64,000 nt of DNA from Pholiota molesta (GCA_014925825.1 JACGCK010000032.1:295452-359451), one strand, 5' to 3'. Positions 44,276 through 57,205 are shown, numbered from the stretch's first letter. Notes: generated by a model not told the origin, from the sequence alone. Made by a program: numbers and translations.

Positions 44276-46911
44276 ATGCATCTATTCTTGCTCTGGGTAA
44301 CCTCGTCACCTGTGATCTGTCTTGGATTCCTGTGGCCCAACAGAAACGGCGCGGTAGAATCACTCAGCAGCGCGCACTCAGACGCCCCGATTCCTGATAC
44401 TGATATCGGTGCGCCTTCCGCTCCTGGGCCTCTGAAACCAGCTCATCATCCTCATGTATGCGAGGGATTCACAGCTGACTACACCCTGACTGCGCCAGAG
44501 ATCGATTCGTTACGCATAAACTATGGTACGCGTCTTCGTCGACACTGCTTTGGTGTGCGGTTTGAGTTGAGGCAGAGCCTTGTACATAGATGCGCTTCAA
44601 TCGTATTCTCGGAAGCCCGACTGTTTTAAGAGAGCCGCGAGTCTGATCCGCACACGCTGTACGGAGCTCGACATGGACGAAGAGGGGAGGGTGAATGGTA
44701 ATGCATATATTGACCCGTTTTCGCTGCTGTGTTTTTTGTTTTCTGTTTGCTGACAGAAAGGTGTTGCAGCTGCTATAACGATGACTCTATGCGAAGTTGC
44801 AACAGCAAAGCATCATTCGCTGCCGTTGGAATGTCGTCCATATCTACACGAAGAGCCTACGGGGAAGGCTCGCGTATCGTCGAAAGTTCAAGGCGAATGC
44901 GTCGAGTAAGGCTTGTTCTGGTGCAGCGCTTTCGGCGCAGATGCTGATCCGCGTCCAGTTCCCTTGCGCGAAGCGCCCAGTTCTGGTCCAGCTATTCTGG
45001 CTACCTACGAGAAGTCCGTGAGTGATCCTAATTTTGTTGTCGTCTTGCGCATATACCCACATGCACATGCATTTGCAGCCCAGCTGTGTCATGCATTCCG
45101 GCGCTGGAACGATATCGGCATGTCCTCCGTCTTTCCTTCGGTTTCTTGGTCTGATGTCAATGCATAGACTTGGCCAAGGATATATACCGGAACGCCACCG
45201 TAGAGAAGATCGCGTTGATACGCTTTGTTATGGGGCACGAGAAGATGATATCAAAACACACTGACAAGTGGGCTGATATATCAAGTGTAAATGTTCATCT
45301 CCAAGGCGAGTTTCCCCTTCTGATTTTTTGGTGTGAGTTTAGGAGATGGGACAGCTTGTCGAAAGCATGAGGACGTTATCAGAGAAATATCAGATGTCCA
45401 CCGATGAGTTTACGTTGCGAGTGAAGGACGAAGTTGGCGATGTAAGTTGCTTGATCTCTCGAGAACGTTCTTCGGTTTTCACCATGGCGAATAGGCATTG
45501 CAAAGCTTTCGGAGTATAGCTCATGACATTCTCATTCGACAAGAAGAGTCGAATGGCCAATCAGCGTCGCAGGTCTGACTTTCGTTTTCATTGCGGAGTG
45601 CTTCTAACCTTGGTGATAGTTCCAGGTTGCTCTAAGTGATATCACGCGGACTGTAGGACCATTCAGATTAGCGCGTTTACTGCCTATTGACGTGGATACC
45701 TAGCATTCCGACGGCCTCACCGTTCTTGTCGACTCCTTAGATTCGCTAGTGGCTTCTCGGCTGGACGCAGTGCTTTCTCTTCATGAGGCCCGCCATCGAC
45801 AACTGGATCACTCTCTCGTAAACCAGTTTTATCTTGACCTCAGTTGATTCTGGGCGACATTAAATACTGCTGCAGGCGATCTTGCTGGAGCGCTGGGCAA
45901 CACTCGGGGGCCACTTCGACGACATGAAAGAGGTCCGCGCTGGCCCTCTACCGTATCCCTTTAAGTACTGACCAATGCTGTCTAACTGGAAGTCCGTTTT
46001 CAAACTCTCCGATCATACCGCGCGCCTGTCGCACGAGCTGGAGACGTCCGTGCGCGGGGCCAGGGATATGCACGTCCTACAGGCCGACGCGTCCGTCGCT
46101 GCGTCTGAGCTCCTCGGGACGCTCCATCATCTGACGGACACGGCGCACGAGGGGCTCCGCCAGATCAACGGCTCCGTGCAGCTGATAGGAAGGCAGCTGC
46201 AGGGCTACGGGGGGAGTAGCGCTGGGCAGGCGTGGGCGGGCTGGGTGCTGGGGTGGATTTTTGGAGGTGCGGTTTTGTTTTGGGTTTTGGGTTCTGGGAT
46301 CAGGTGGCGAGTGTCTATTCACTCATATCTATTTTGTTGCGTTTGATTATAGCCGAGCCGGAGGCCTTTGAACGACGGCTCTCTTTTCGGGTGCTGCTGG
46401 CGTTTTTGGGGTTCGGGTGGACGGCGTTTCGCGCGCTGTTCTCGACGATGTCGGTGAGCATACGACCGCGAGCTACCATTATCTGAGGATGTGTCAATTT
46501 AATCGACCCTGGCGGTGGTGCAGAGCGTCTGCATGCTTCTTTTTTTCGCGTCCCGCAGGGTCTTTCTCCAGAAATCAGAGAAGATGATGGCGTCTGTGCT
46601 GCATCATGATCAGTGCGTCGTGTCGGATGACCCTATTTCCGGCTGGCGAAATTCAGAAAAACTGACACTGCTGGCTGGGAAGGTCGACAGCGGCGCTGTC
46701 CTCGTCAGGACAACCGGACGACGACTCTAAATTTGAGAAGACCACTATTGGGCAAAGCGCTGCAGACCGGGACGTGCCGCGGAAGACCCGGAGGACGGGT
46801 GGGAATGTGCGCTTTGCCCCGTCTCGGCGCGAGGATGTGGGTGTGGATGATCGATATCGGCCACGTTTATCTCGGATCCCTGGGAGATTGTGGAACGCTC
46901 CCGCGAATTGA
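44276..46911 (+). CDS. KAR5: Nuclear fusion protein KAR5/Tht1-like
   Basis: Nuclear-envelope/ER membrane protein needed for nuclear fusion after mating. Exons that join in phase: 44276-44525, 44590-44697, 44761-44905, 44959-45017, 45079-45117, 45168-45286, 45343-45441, 45495-45572, 45626-45652, 45704-45817, 45876-45932, 45993-about 46290, 46353-46453, 46524 onward; the last exon ends at 46911. The start MHLFLLWVTSSPVICLGFLW is a signal peptide. The Kar5 signature is DCFKRAASLIRTRCTELDMD followed by AAITMTLCEVATAKHHSLPL and LECRPY, then AQFWSSYSGYLREV, QLCHAFRRWND and DLAKDIYRNATVEKIALIRF. Coiled-coil segments follow. A hydrophobic span (GWVLGWIFGGAVLFWVL) and another (VLLAFLGFGWTAFRALF) are near the C-terminus. 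The tail ends NVRFAPSRRED and SRIPGRLWNAPAN. The intron after 45117 is GC-AG. Junctions between 46290 and about 46690 are not settled. Confidence 0.82.
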
Positions 46912-47320
46912 CCTGAATTGACTCGACATGATGAAATTCCCTGGATTCTGTCAATTTGAGTTTGCATAAAAAGGCCAAAAAAAGGCAAAGGGTTTCTTTC
47001 GGTGTACACTATATTCTGTATTTCCTGCGGATTTTTGAACGTAGAATGGGTCACTTCTGTTTTCACTTCCGTTTTTCTCTCTGAAAACGTTGTCATGTGT
47101 TGCAAGCGTAAAAAAAAGTGTTCATTTGATCACCCAGGGCCATTGTTCTGCGCCGGAGGCTGTAAACAAGTTGAAAAGCCCGGAAAGGCAGGTGGTGTGA
47201 CACACCTTGGGAACATCACCCACGCCCACTCAATCCCCACAACCCTCCGGACGACGGACACCGCATATAATCCTATGATATCAGGCCTCTAGCACACCAC
47301 CCTTGTTGCCCACCACGACG
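46912..47320. other. Intergenic between KAR5 and the RBR ligase gene
   Basis: About 400 bp, same-strand genes; expected to hold the terminator of one and the promoter of the next. Nothing distinct seen. Confidence 0.6.
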
Positions 47321-50300
47321 ATGTCGTCCATATCTGCGCCAGTCGCACCCTTCCCGCCCCCCCGCCGCCGCCGCCACGCCGGCCGCAAACCACAACCTGA
47401 TACCACAGAATCTAACCCTGCCGCCTGCCCTGCTCCCAAGGACGGCCACGCAGCATCAGCGGATGATGCTGTGCCCGCATCGAAGACGCGAAAACCACGC
47501 GCAGGTCCGAAGACCCCGTCCGTCGCTGAGATGGGGTGTACACCGGTGAGTGTCGTCTTGTTGTGGCGACTGCTTTCTGACATTGGGTTAGCCGACGGTA
47601 TTGGACGACAAGTCGATTGTACCCGACACGCGGCCCAAGAAAAATGCTGTGCAGAAGCAGGAAGGATCGAAGGGCCATAAGGTTTGCGATATCCGTTCAT
47701 TTCATGAAAAATGCTGGGATTTTCTGACTGCCGGCATCTTCTTTGAAAACATGTGTTTCTGTTGTCGTTTGCATGGATGATCAGTCTGTAGCCTCCGATG
47801 AAGCTGTGCCGTCGGTTCTGAACTCGAAGAAACCAAAAGCGCGCACAAGCTCGCCACCACCAGCACCCCCGTCCGTGATCGAACAGTGGCCAGAGACTGC
47901 AGATTTACCCGTCAGTCCGCTCCGTTGTGGCACCCTATCTTGTCTAACATCGCATAGTCACCAACACCGGATCCCAGCTCGAGTCGACCCAGCACGCCGC
48001 CCTACCAGAGCCAGCCCTCTCGGCGGAAAAAGGTAGGAAATAAGGTGTGAAGGCTTATATCTATCTATATTTGAGATTTTCTCACATCCGGCGTAGGTAT
48101 TCAAGAGTGACCCCACCAAGAAGCTACCTGAGATCGAGGACCCTGTGCATGCTGATCCAATGCCCGTCTGTGTCACTGTCCCCGCTCCTAGTACCACGGC
48201 ATCGGTGAGTCTTTCTGTTGCAGAGCCTACCTTTTCTGACATCGCGTAGTCGACAACGTTCGATCCCAAGTCGATTCTTCCCGACACAAAGACCATCAAA
48301 AAGCTCTCTACGTTGCGCGAAGCGTCATCATCGGGGAAGAAGGTATGTTCATCGCTATATCTGCATATATAATTTTTCACCATCAGCTGCAGGCTACCCA
48401 ACAGTCTACCTCGTTTCGGTGTATCGATGGCGCTCTGAGAACATCCGATCCCAACGAAACAGTCGCAGAGGATGACATCCCCGTCTCGCTGTTCGACGAA
48501 TATATATCTTCCCCGAACGCCGACACGCCCGCCCACACAAATCGCGATTCCAAGGAGCAATTCAGAGCATTCGGGATTGAGGCTTACCCTACCCGTGCAC
48601 TCACATTCGATATATGCTATGACTTCGTGAGCTCCTGGCGTTGGTGTCCCAATGGGAACAAATGCGTGCGGGTGCACCCCCTCGACAAGCAGGCTTACTT
48701 GGCCACTGTGAGGAAAGAAAAAAATCAGTATGAGCGGATGAGGGCTGCTGCGGGACAAAATGATGATCAGAGTGTAGAACGGCCGTCGACAAGTACTTCA
48801 CATGCCAAATCGGCTTCGATGCACGAGACAACGCACGAGAACATTCGCGTCAAACTGCCCCCTACTAACACCCATTCTGCTGACTGTGCTGCGCCATCGA
48901 CGTCTACCGCGCGGCAGCACCGCTCGACGCCCTCTGCTCCTGTGGCCTCCTCAAACCTGAACGACGTGCATAACTGGGACACGATAGTCGGGCTGCATCC
49001 GCGGCAACGCAGTCGCTCCAGCAGCGCGTCGGCCAAGAGCGACCGCGCTGCGCGGCTCAGCGACCCCTCGGACCCCCGCTACTGGGAAGTGTGCACGGAT
49101 GAGAGCACGTGGAGCGACAGTAGCGACACCACCACAGACCCCGAAGCGTTCCGGGCGGCGGAAGCGGGGGACGGCGCGTCGCCGAAGGTGAAGCTGCACC
49201 CGCGTCCACGAAACTCCGAGCGGTGTAGAAAGTGGCTCCGCAATCAGTGCTCGCTTGGTTATGAATGCAGGTTCATACATGAAGATTTGGAGTACGACGA
49301 CGACGAGCCGCCTGTAGGAATTTTTTCTTCTTCTCGTGGCTTCGTCGCACTCATTATTTTTCCCCCGTAGGATATGCCCGCTCCGCTGCCGGTAGCGAAA
49401 GGGGCTGACTACCACACCGCCGTCCTGCATGACCACATGCGCGTGAAGATCAGCTCTGGTTTTGCCGTCGACGATCTGTCGCTGGGCTTCGAGTCGAATG
49501 TCATCTTCATTGCGAATCTGCCGCCGTCCATCCTCGATCCCGCACTGCGGCGCCTGCTCGACCCCTTTGGGGAGGTGTTGGAGATCAGGCGGCCCCTATC
49601 GCAGGCACAGGCACAGTCCTCGCTCTCCGTCCGCGTCGAATTCTCGAAATCGGTGGACGCCTACACCGCATTCGCGACGCTGCATGGCACGCGCCACTTC
49701 AATCGCAACCTGGAGCTCCGCATGGCGGTCGAGACGCGCCAGAACGGGTCGCTGATCAAGGACACCGTCGTGCGCATCGACTGGGAGTACGCGCACCGCA
49801 CGGTGTACATGGGCTACGCGTCGGAGGCGCTCGCGGAGGCGGCCGCGGCCAAGGCGCAGCACGTCCTGTACGACGGCGCATACCAGACCGTCGCGGCGGT
49901 CTTCATCGGGATCCCCGCGGTCGGGAAGGTCACGGTCAAGTTCGACAACCTGCCGCCGGGCGTGACGCAGGAGGGCATGAAGGTGTTCGGGGAGCACCAG
50001 GGGATGGTCACCGCGCGCCCGACGTACGATGGCTGCACGCTGCAGGACAACATCGACGGGATCAAGCGGCTCTGCAAGCAGTTCCACGGGACGATGACGG
50101 ATCTCGACTTCCGGTCCCCGCCGTACAGGGCGGGCAAGATGCGCGCGTGGGCGTATTTCACGACGCCGAAGGATGCCGAGGCGGCGACGGCGAACCTCAA
50201 TGGGCGCAAGCCGGCGTATACGGGGCGTACTCGGATTTCCGCGAAGCATATCAAGACGATCTCGTTCTCGCTGGGCCTGCAGAAGTACCAGAAGATCGCG

Positions 50301-51527
50301 CGGGATGCGCATGCGCTGGCGGAGAAGATCTGGGGCCAGGGCCCGGGCTACAGCTTGTCGATCCTAGATAAGGGCACGCATATGACGCTGCGCCTGTGTG
50401 GCGAGAACTACCGGATACTGGGGCGCCTGAAGTCGGAGGTGGAGCGCACGCTGAACGGCGAGCCGGTGCTGATCGAGGGCAAGGTTGCGTGGGACGACTT
50501 TTTCAGGTCGCCGAGCGGGGCGAGTTACCTGCGCGATCTGGAGTATCAGTATCCGGGCGTCATTATCGAGCGCGACACGCTGCGGCGGAGCATCCGTGTC
50601 TTTGGGCACCCGCTGAACCGCGGGTGGGTGCGGCAGCGCATCGTCACGAAGATCGCGGAGATGGGGCTGCACGCGTGGCACACGATCACGCTTGACTCCC
50701 TGCTGGCGACGGCGCTCTCGACGGGCCCGCTGGATGTGCTGAAGAAGCGGTTCGGCGGGGACAACTTCGTGCTCGACCACTGGTACCACGTCCTGCGCGT
50801 GCGGGGCAACGAGGAGATGCTGACCGCCGTGTCGGACGAGGTGAACGCGCTGCGGAAGCGGGTCCCGTACAGCTCGCCGTCGCGGAAGGCGCGCCGGCAC
50901 GAGTGCCCCGTCTGTCTGAACGAGGCGTCGCCGGCGGTGCCCCTCGCGTGCGGGCACACGTTCTGCCGCGGGTGCCTGAAGCGCTACCTGCTCGCGGCGG
51001 TCGACCACACGTTCTTCCCGCTCAAGTGCCTCGGGGGCGGCGGGACGTGCGAGGCGCGTGTCTCGCTGGCGCTGGCGAAGCAGCTGCTGCCGCCCGACGC
51101 GTTCGACGCGGTCGTCGCGGCGGCGTTCTCCGCGCACGTGCAGACGCACCCGAGCGAGTTCCACTTCTGCCCCACGCCCGACTGCCCGCAGGTCTACCGC
51201 GCGGCGAAGGAGGGCGTGTTCATCCAGTGCCCGTCGTGCCTGGTGCGGATCTGCCCGAATTGCCACTCGGATGCGCATGACGGGCTGTCGTGTGCGGAGG
51301 CGGGCAACGGCGACGATCTGTTCCAGGAGTGGGCTGGGAAGCGCGGGGTGAAGCAGTGCCCTGGGTGCAAGATTGGGATCGAGAAGGACGAGGGGTGCAA
51401 TCACATGGTGTGTACGGTGTGCAAGACGCATATCTGCTGGGTGTGCTCGCAGACGTTCCCGAACGGGGACGGGATTTATGCGCATATGCATAGTGAACAT
51501 GGCGGCTTTGGATTGGCTGAGAATTGA
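47321..51527 (+). CDS. RBR-type E3 ubiquitin ligase with CCCH fingers and an RRM, 1264 aa
   Basis: Ring-between-ring ubiquitin ligase that probably also binds RNA. Eight exons close in frame: 47321-47545, 47592-47681, 47785-47910, 47958-48032, 48097-48204, 48250-48342, 48393-49313, 49371-51527 (3795 nt). The first 240 residues are Pro/Ser/Lys-rich and disordered. CCCH fingers: CYDFVSSWRWCPNGNKCVRVH (divergent spacing) and CRKWLRNQCSLGYECRFIH. RRM at about 590-665 (VIFIANLPPSILDPALRRLL). Then a long RNA-helicase-tail-like region. RING1 starts at C1058 (CPVCLNEASP, LACGHTFCRGC), IBR at about 1146 (CPTPDCPQVY, CPSCLVRICPNC), RING2 at C1209 (CPGCKIGIEKDEGC), with the catalytic Cys at C1222 in GCNHMVC. 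The first seven exons are mostly short and modular; the last is one very GC-rich exon. A large hairpin lies just 3'. Confidence 0.93.
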
Positions 51528-52562
51528 AGGTATTATTTGGGTATGTACGATTACTGTTGGTGTTTTTGTTTTTGTTTTGCGTGTGTCTCTGCTCTCCTTC
51601 GTTCCGTCTTTGTTGAGTCGAGCGATATCCCCCTAAATCACAGTCAACCTTAATTGACTGTGATTTAGGGGGATATCGCTCAATTCAACTATTCCGGAAG
51701 GTTTGATTACTCTTCGGCCTAGTTCTCGGTTTCGTTCGTTATAGAATATGTTTTCTGACCTCAATCCCTTTACAATCTCTCTTAAACATTATTCCCCCAC
51801 TCCCTATGTTTGTTGTATTGTAGTTTGTCGCTGTACACCGTAACGGTAAAGTAGTCTTTTATTTCTTTTATGATTCGTCAAGCTTCTGTTTTGCTGGGTA
51901 TTCTGTATCGATGTAGTGGTGGAATACGGTGGATTAGATTGTACTTTCCTCTTTAATTATTTTACGAATGACACGGAATGCGTGTTGAATATATGGTTGA
52001 ATCAATATTCTGCTTAGTTGGAGAGTTCAGCATCAAAAATACGGTCGAAGATTGAGCTTGGGGTTGAACGTTGAACGTTGAATTTGTACATATAAGATGA
52101 TGCGTATCCTGCCAATGTCGCGAAATCACGCTCCTCGCCGAGCCTGCGGCACATCATTGATCATGTTATCCTCACGCTCCCTCCTACAATCTCCCTCTTC
52201 CAATTCACACCAGATTCACACCTCTATGTAACAAGGTCTACTTATTCGGCTTCCCATATCGGAGTCGCATATCCGCCGACTTTGAGCAATCCGGACCGTC
52301 GATTCCCACCGGACCCTGCTGAATTTTAAGCATTGACAAGCTGCTTGCATGTTGGCAGTTGCTTCGATCTCAGCATTAACTCCGTGACAAGCGGTGCATG
52401 CGCGGTATGTGGGGAACTAGAGCGCTATGACCATCATCTTACTCATCGTACTCGTCTTTCTTCAGAAAGATCCCGCTGGCGCTCTGACCCTCGCGTGCTA
52501 CTCGCATACTTCGTTAACGGCCAGAACACTGTTGGACTACTCTAGCCTGCTCTATCTGCAGG
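51528..52562. other. Intergenic; holds the 51612-51689 hairpin
   Basis: About 1 kb between same-strand genes. Besides the hairpin it carries three tandem TTGAACG words (52067-52085). No coding sequence. Confidence 0.6.
51612..51689. repeat. Long inverted repeat: perfect 28-bp arms with a 6-nt loop
   Basis: Left arm 51620-51647 and right arm 51654-51681 are exact reverse complements, separated by CCTTAA. Pairing continues imperfectly outward (GTTGA at 51612-51616 with TCAAC at 51685-51689). It starts about 85 nt after the RBR stop codon, so it is probably in that gene's 3' UTR. Confidence 0.95.
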
Positions 52563-55500
52563 ATGTCTCTTCTTCGAGATACCGAGTGCGTCATAAGTCG
52601 ATACTCATTTGAACATGAATGACTTACATCTCCTCTCCAGTTTCCTGATACACCGCATGCGCCTGGCCTACTTGAGGAGCGTTGACGATCCCCATGGCTC
52701 TCGTATTATCTCTCTCGATCCATCATATCAAACGAACTCGTACATCGTGGCAGCTTCATTGGCCGACCATCAGCGATGGCCCGAGTTAGATTTCCCTTCC
52801 AGCCCTAACTTGAGCGAAGACGAAGACGGGAAGGACGAGAGCACCATCAATCATAAAGCACGATTTCGCCATTCCAAACTACACAAGAGTAACCGAGTTG
52901 GTCCCTCTACCACTCGCATCAGCCGTAGAACCCTTCATGATGGCCCAATGTCAGACTCTGAGAATACACACGAAGAAGAAATCAAAAACTTCATCTCAAC
53001 CAACGCTCCTGTCGAAGAACAACTCGTCCCAGTAAAAGCGCCCACGCAACTTGGCGCCATGGGGAGCTGGATAGATATCGACGATAAGTCGGACGATGAG
53101 GAGAAATCGGACCCCGTTATCCAAGTGAACGTGCAGGAGCCTTCCGCTCCAGCCGAAGCACCAATGGCAACCGTAGTGCAGTTCATTCCGAAGTTCAAAG
53201 CTGCAGCGGAGATGGAGGCTCGACGACGACTCCGAATTGCAGCACGGCGCGGACATCAGGCGCCAGCAGCACAGCCCATCCAACCAGCGAAGCCTCTTAG
53301 CTTCGACGATTCCTCATCTGAAGAAGACGTCGTCGAGAGTGAAGAGTCCATGGATGAATTCGAAGATATTGGTGTCGCAGTTACCGACATTGGTGATGAG
53401 TTTGACCCGTATGTTTTGATCTATTATACCTTGCACAACGCTAAAATATTGGTTACAGCGACTTTCCTGCTACCCGCTCCGGCGCTGTTTCCGACTTAAA
53501 CGCATGGGAGGTAACCTCGCCTACGTCTACTAACACCAGCTCTCAGAACCATTCCCCAAACCAATCCTCATCGCCAGGGCCCCAAAAAGACCCTAAGACC
53601 GATGCTCGCTTTCATCCCATTGCCGACCATGCGGGGCGCCATATTCGCCATCACCCTTCCCATGCTAGTGCTAACAAACAAGAAGACAGCGCCCATTCGA
53701 AACTCAGTCCCCAATCCCCATTCCGGCCGCGCTTGGACTCCAACGGGAGCAATCTGGACAACATGTTCGCAAAGAAAAAGATAGTCCCCATCGGAAGACC
53801 TCTGAAATCGGCCCTCTCCGCGAAGCTCGCGGCGTCCAGCTCCGTGAACCCGTTTTCGGAGATGTACGCGACGATCTCGGGACGCGGCGCGGCGGCGTCG
53901 ACCAAGCTGCAGGTCTTTTTCCCGCACGCGGAACAGCGTGGGGGGCTGGAGCTGACTGTGCGGGCTGACGCGACCGTGGAGGAGGTCATCGGGTTCGCAC
54001 TGTGGAGTTACTGGGAAAAACGATGGTCGCCGAAACTTGACGAGGGACTGAGCGGGGAAAGTGATCCGAAATGGGCAACGAGGCTGTCGACGGTAGGGTG
54101 GGTGCTGCGGATGGCAGAGGACGATGGAGAAGTGGATGATGATTGCCCTGGTAAGCCCTCCTACTTCGTTGATGGTCTCTGTGATCAATCTAATGCTGAT
54201 TGCGCTTTACTTCAGCGCCAGACAGGACGAAGAAAGCCAGAGATTTCTCAGATGTGTACGCCGTGCTAGAAGCTACACCTCTTCAAAGTGCGTACTTGAT
54301 TCCGTTAATATGTGTATTGAATGTGCTAAACCTTACCTTATATAATAGTCCAACAAAACCAGGTTTTGGAAAGTCAGATGCAACGTCGTCCTTCAGCTGC
54401 ACCCTCAGCTGCCCCGAAGAAGCCTGAGAAGCTCATTCTCCCAAACGCCCCCTTGCTGTCTATGTCAGCGGGTCCTGCGACGTTTGGATCGGCATTCGGA
54501 TCTTTGTTATCGGGGCCTGCGGGACTGTCATCCAGCCATGGGCCACAGATACTCCTCCGGATCCATATCGCAGACGCTGTTCAGTTCCTGACCACGATAC
54601 AAGTGTAGGTGTTTCCCTCATCTCTTTGGAAGTAATATATTGACCACGGGGTGTGCTGTATTAGTTATTCCGGGACCTACATGCAGGAGGCGCTCGAACT
54701 TGTCTGTCGGAGACAACGCATCGAGAACCCGAGTGATTACTCTCTGCTGCTTGCGGATAAGAGTCTCGTAATTCCTCTAGATCGTACGGTGGAGAGCTTG
54801 CAGGGCAAGCGGGAGCTGTCGCTTGTCAAGCGGAGTATGCTTCCGCAGCTTGGATTGAAGAATGTCGGAAAGACGACGGACCCGAATGGTATGTCGGCAG
54901 GTGTTAGTACTCGCAGAAGTTCAAAGTTCGCTGATGGAGCATGGTGGCATAGCGTCTATATTCACCAAGCCGAAGCGGTTTTCTGATAACACAGATCCAG
55001 ATTTGGATTTCAGAGCGGCATACAAGGTGTGTGGATCTGATAAACTAACGCTGTTATGTTTTGACACTTCGCTTTGCAGAAATACACCATATATCGGAGG
55101 ATGCCTTTGGTTGTCGCCCGTCAGGAGCGAACACTGGCAATCGATGGCGATTATATTCATGTTTGTCTTTCCTGTTCTCTCTCCGCCTCCATCTAACGTG
55201 TATTTCGACAGATCATGCCACCGGCCAAACGAGCGAGGGCGGTCTTCGACAGCGGCAAGACATCGTCGTACCATATCAAGAGCATTGCCGCGTGTGCGCA
55301 GTCAAACAAGAACTCGCCGGTCTTCAAGCTCCTCCTCACAAGGGCGGCGACCAGTGCTACGTCAAAACGATACGACTTTGAGGCGGAGAGCCCGAAGCTT
55401 GCTGGTGCGTGGATGAGTTTTGTGTTTGGTGCCATGTCAGCTACGTATGATTGGGTGCTTATTGTCCTTGCGTTGGGCGTTGGGTGTGCAGCCGAGATTG

Positions 55501-55586
55501 TGGCGAATATCAAAAGCCTGCGAATGGCGCTGGAGCGCTCGGGGACGCAGAATAAGTCTCGGAGGAGTAGACAGATTGTGTTGTAG
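52563..55586 (+). CDS. SIN1: SIN1/AVO1-like TORC2 subunit, 811 aa
   Basis: Scaffold/substrate-recruiting subunit of TOR complex 2 (SIN1 in animals and fission yeast, Avo1 in budding yeast). Ten exons close in frame: 52563-52585, 52641-53408, 53459-54150, 54216-54287, 54349-54604, 54665-54888, 54995-55026, 55080-55160, 55212-55404, 55492-55586 (2436 nt). The N-terminal domain starts MSLLRDTDFLIHRMRLAYLR and continues RSVDDPHGSRIISLDPSYQT. The CRIM domain runs from about 380 to 518 (SALSAKLAASSSVNPFSEMY, LQVFFPHAEQRGGLELTVRA, DFSDVYAVLEATPLQ). A Ras-binding-like region is near 590-660 (LLRIHIADA, YMQEALELVCRRQRI). The C-terminal PH domain is at about 685-800 (YKKYTIYRRMPL, YHIKSIAAC, KRYDFEAESPKLA). 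The acidic/Ser linker is typical. Start chosen because the tiny first exon restores DFLIHR. Confidence 0.93.
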
Positions 55587-56564
55587 GCAGGTCATCGGGG
55601 TTAACTATACTAGTTCTCTTTCGTTTTGTTGTCGATGTGTTTTCTGTATTTGATATATGTATGTCTAGGTATCTGCTGTATTTACTATTTATGTAACTGC
55701 TTCAATGGGGAGAGGATTCTTCACCCTTACAAGCTCGATCAACCAGCAAACAGAAAAACCTAGATGTGTGATACTAAGTCTCCTTTACAGACTTTTCAGT
55801 GATGAACAATCGGTCATTTTCCAGTAACATGGTCCGCTGTCCAGATTGTGATTCATTGAATCATATGAGGTGACTATATTCTGGACCATTCGACTGACCG
55901 TGGAGGTGCAAAACGCTAATCAAACGCTAATGCTGTTTCTGCGTCCGTTCTGATATCATATAGCAGACTGATAAATGACTATTTTTTGCGGGGTCGTACG
56001 GTACACCCAGCTGAACACTTACATTCTGTCTATATTCGCTGAGAAAACTCGCAGACCCACGCGACCTGGGATGCCCGATTTAGTATTTGTTACTCAATTC
56101 GGATACTGCACCAACCCCCAAGTGCAGTGGCTCGCCGTCCGGAGTTTTCAGCCATTCAATGTAACTTTGGATTGGATTGGATGTTTGGAGTGACGATTCA
56201 TATTTGGAGACTGAAAGCGACATAGGATCATATGCTATACTATTTACTATCCTTTCTGAGTCATGATCGATTGATCTGGCATGGGTCTTTGAGAATGAAA
56301 GGAGAATGTGCTATAAAAAGTCGGGCGATACGGTGGAGAGTTAATAGAGAAAGTAACCATTGGACGATGGTTAGGGACATTGTACTACTTATAAGTGAGA
56401 AGGTGAAAGAAAAAGAAAAAGGAATTGCGGATATTATAATGATGATGATGAGGAGAAAGAAAAGAAAAATGATGTGATTCGAGCTCAAAACCTATGTGGT
56501 CTATGACGCAGATTTGTGGATCTGACAAGTGGAAAGTCATAAAGGAGTCGTCGACAGTTGGATA

Positions 56565-57205
56565 GACTTCATGTTTCTACGGTCTTTACTTTAGCGAGTC
56601 ATGCTTGCGACAAGACAACGAACGTCGAAAGCACATACCACCGAAGATAATGAAACATGTTGCCGATATTTTGAAGCGCGGTTGTTGCGACCAAGGCCCC
56701 ACATGGCAGACAGGTGTTATTTAAGAAGTGGCTGAATGACGGTGTAAACAATAGCGAGCAAGGACGAAGGAGCGAAAGAAAAATACCACTTCTTGTACGC
56801 GTCCTGACGGTTGGCCAATTGATCTACGGCTGAAGGCGAGGCAAATAAAAACGGCTACAATGTCAACTGGTGAGTTTGACGGCGTCAAATAAAGATGGAC
56901 CAAGCAGTCATCGAGCATCGGATTGAAAACGGTGGGAGTTCATGCTTCTAGGGTCTTCAAATTAGCAAGCCATACTGACGACGAGATAAAAGCCACATAC
57001 CATGGACGAAGATGAAGCACATCGCCGGTATTAGTTTTGAACCGCGGGTTCGTCCCAATATAAATTAACAGTGAGGTGGATTTCAAGAAGGAGCAGCTAG
57101 AATAAATGTAAGAAACAGCGAGCGAGAAGAAAGGAGCGAAAGCAAAGGGCCACTTCTTATATGCTCCCAAACAAGAGGCCGCGCGAGTTGATCTACAGCT
57201 GAAGT
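56565..57205. repeat. Two degenerate direct repeats of about 270 bp
   Basis: About 56565-56835 and 56935-57205 share ordered blocks: TTCATG(T/C)TTCTA, GGTCTT, CACATACCA, GAAGAT, GGAGCGAAAG, CCACTTCTT and TTGATCTAC(G/A)GCTGAAG. Strongly diverged. Each holds a short minus-strand frame that is not the same in both. Confidence 0.65.

Noticed and set aside
50364..51500. Long minus-strand open frame (378 codons), and a similar one at 49596-50312
   Set aside because: Antisense to the RBR ligase exon. The open frame follows from very GC-rich codons; the product is Arg/Ala/Val-rich without any domain, while the plus strand has clear RRM, RING and IBR motifs.
53512..53550. Possible 39-nt intron in the SIN1 gene (GTAACC...CAG)
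   Set aside because: In frame and open, shorter than other introns of the window; treated as coding.
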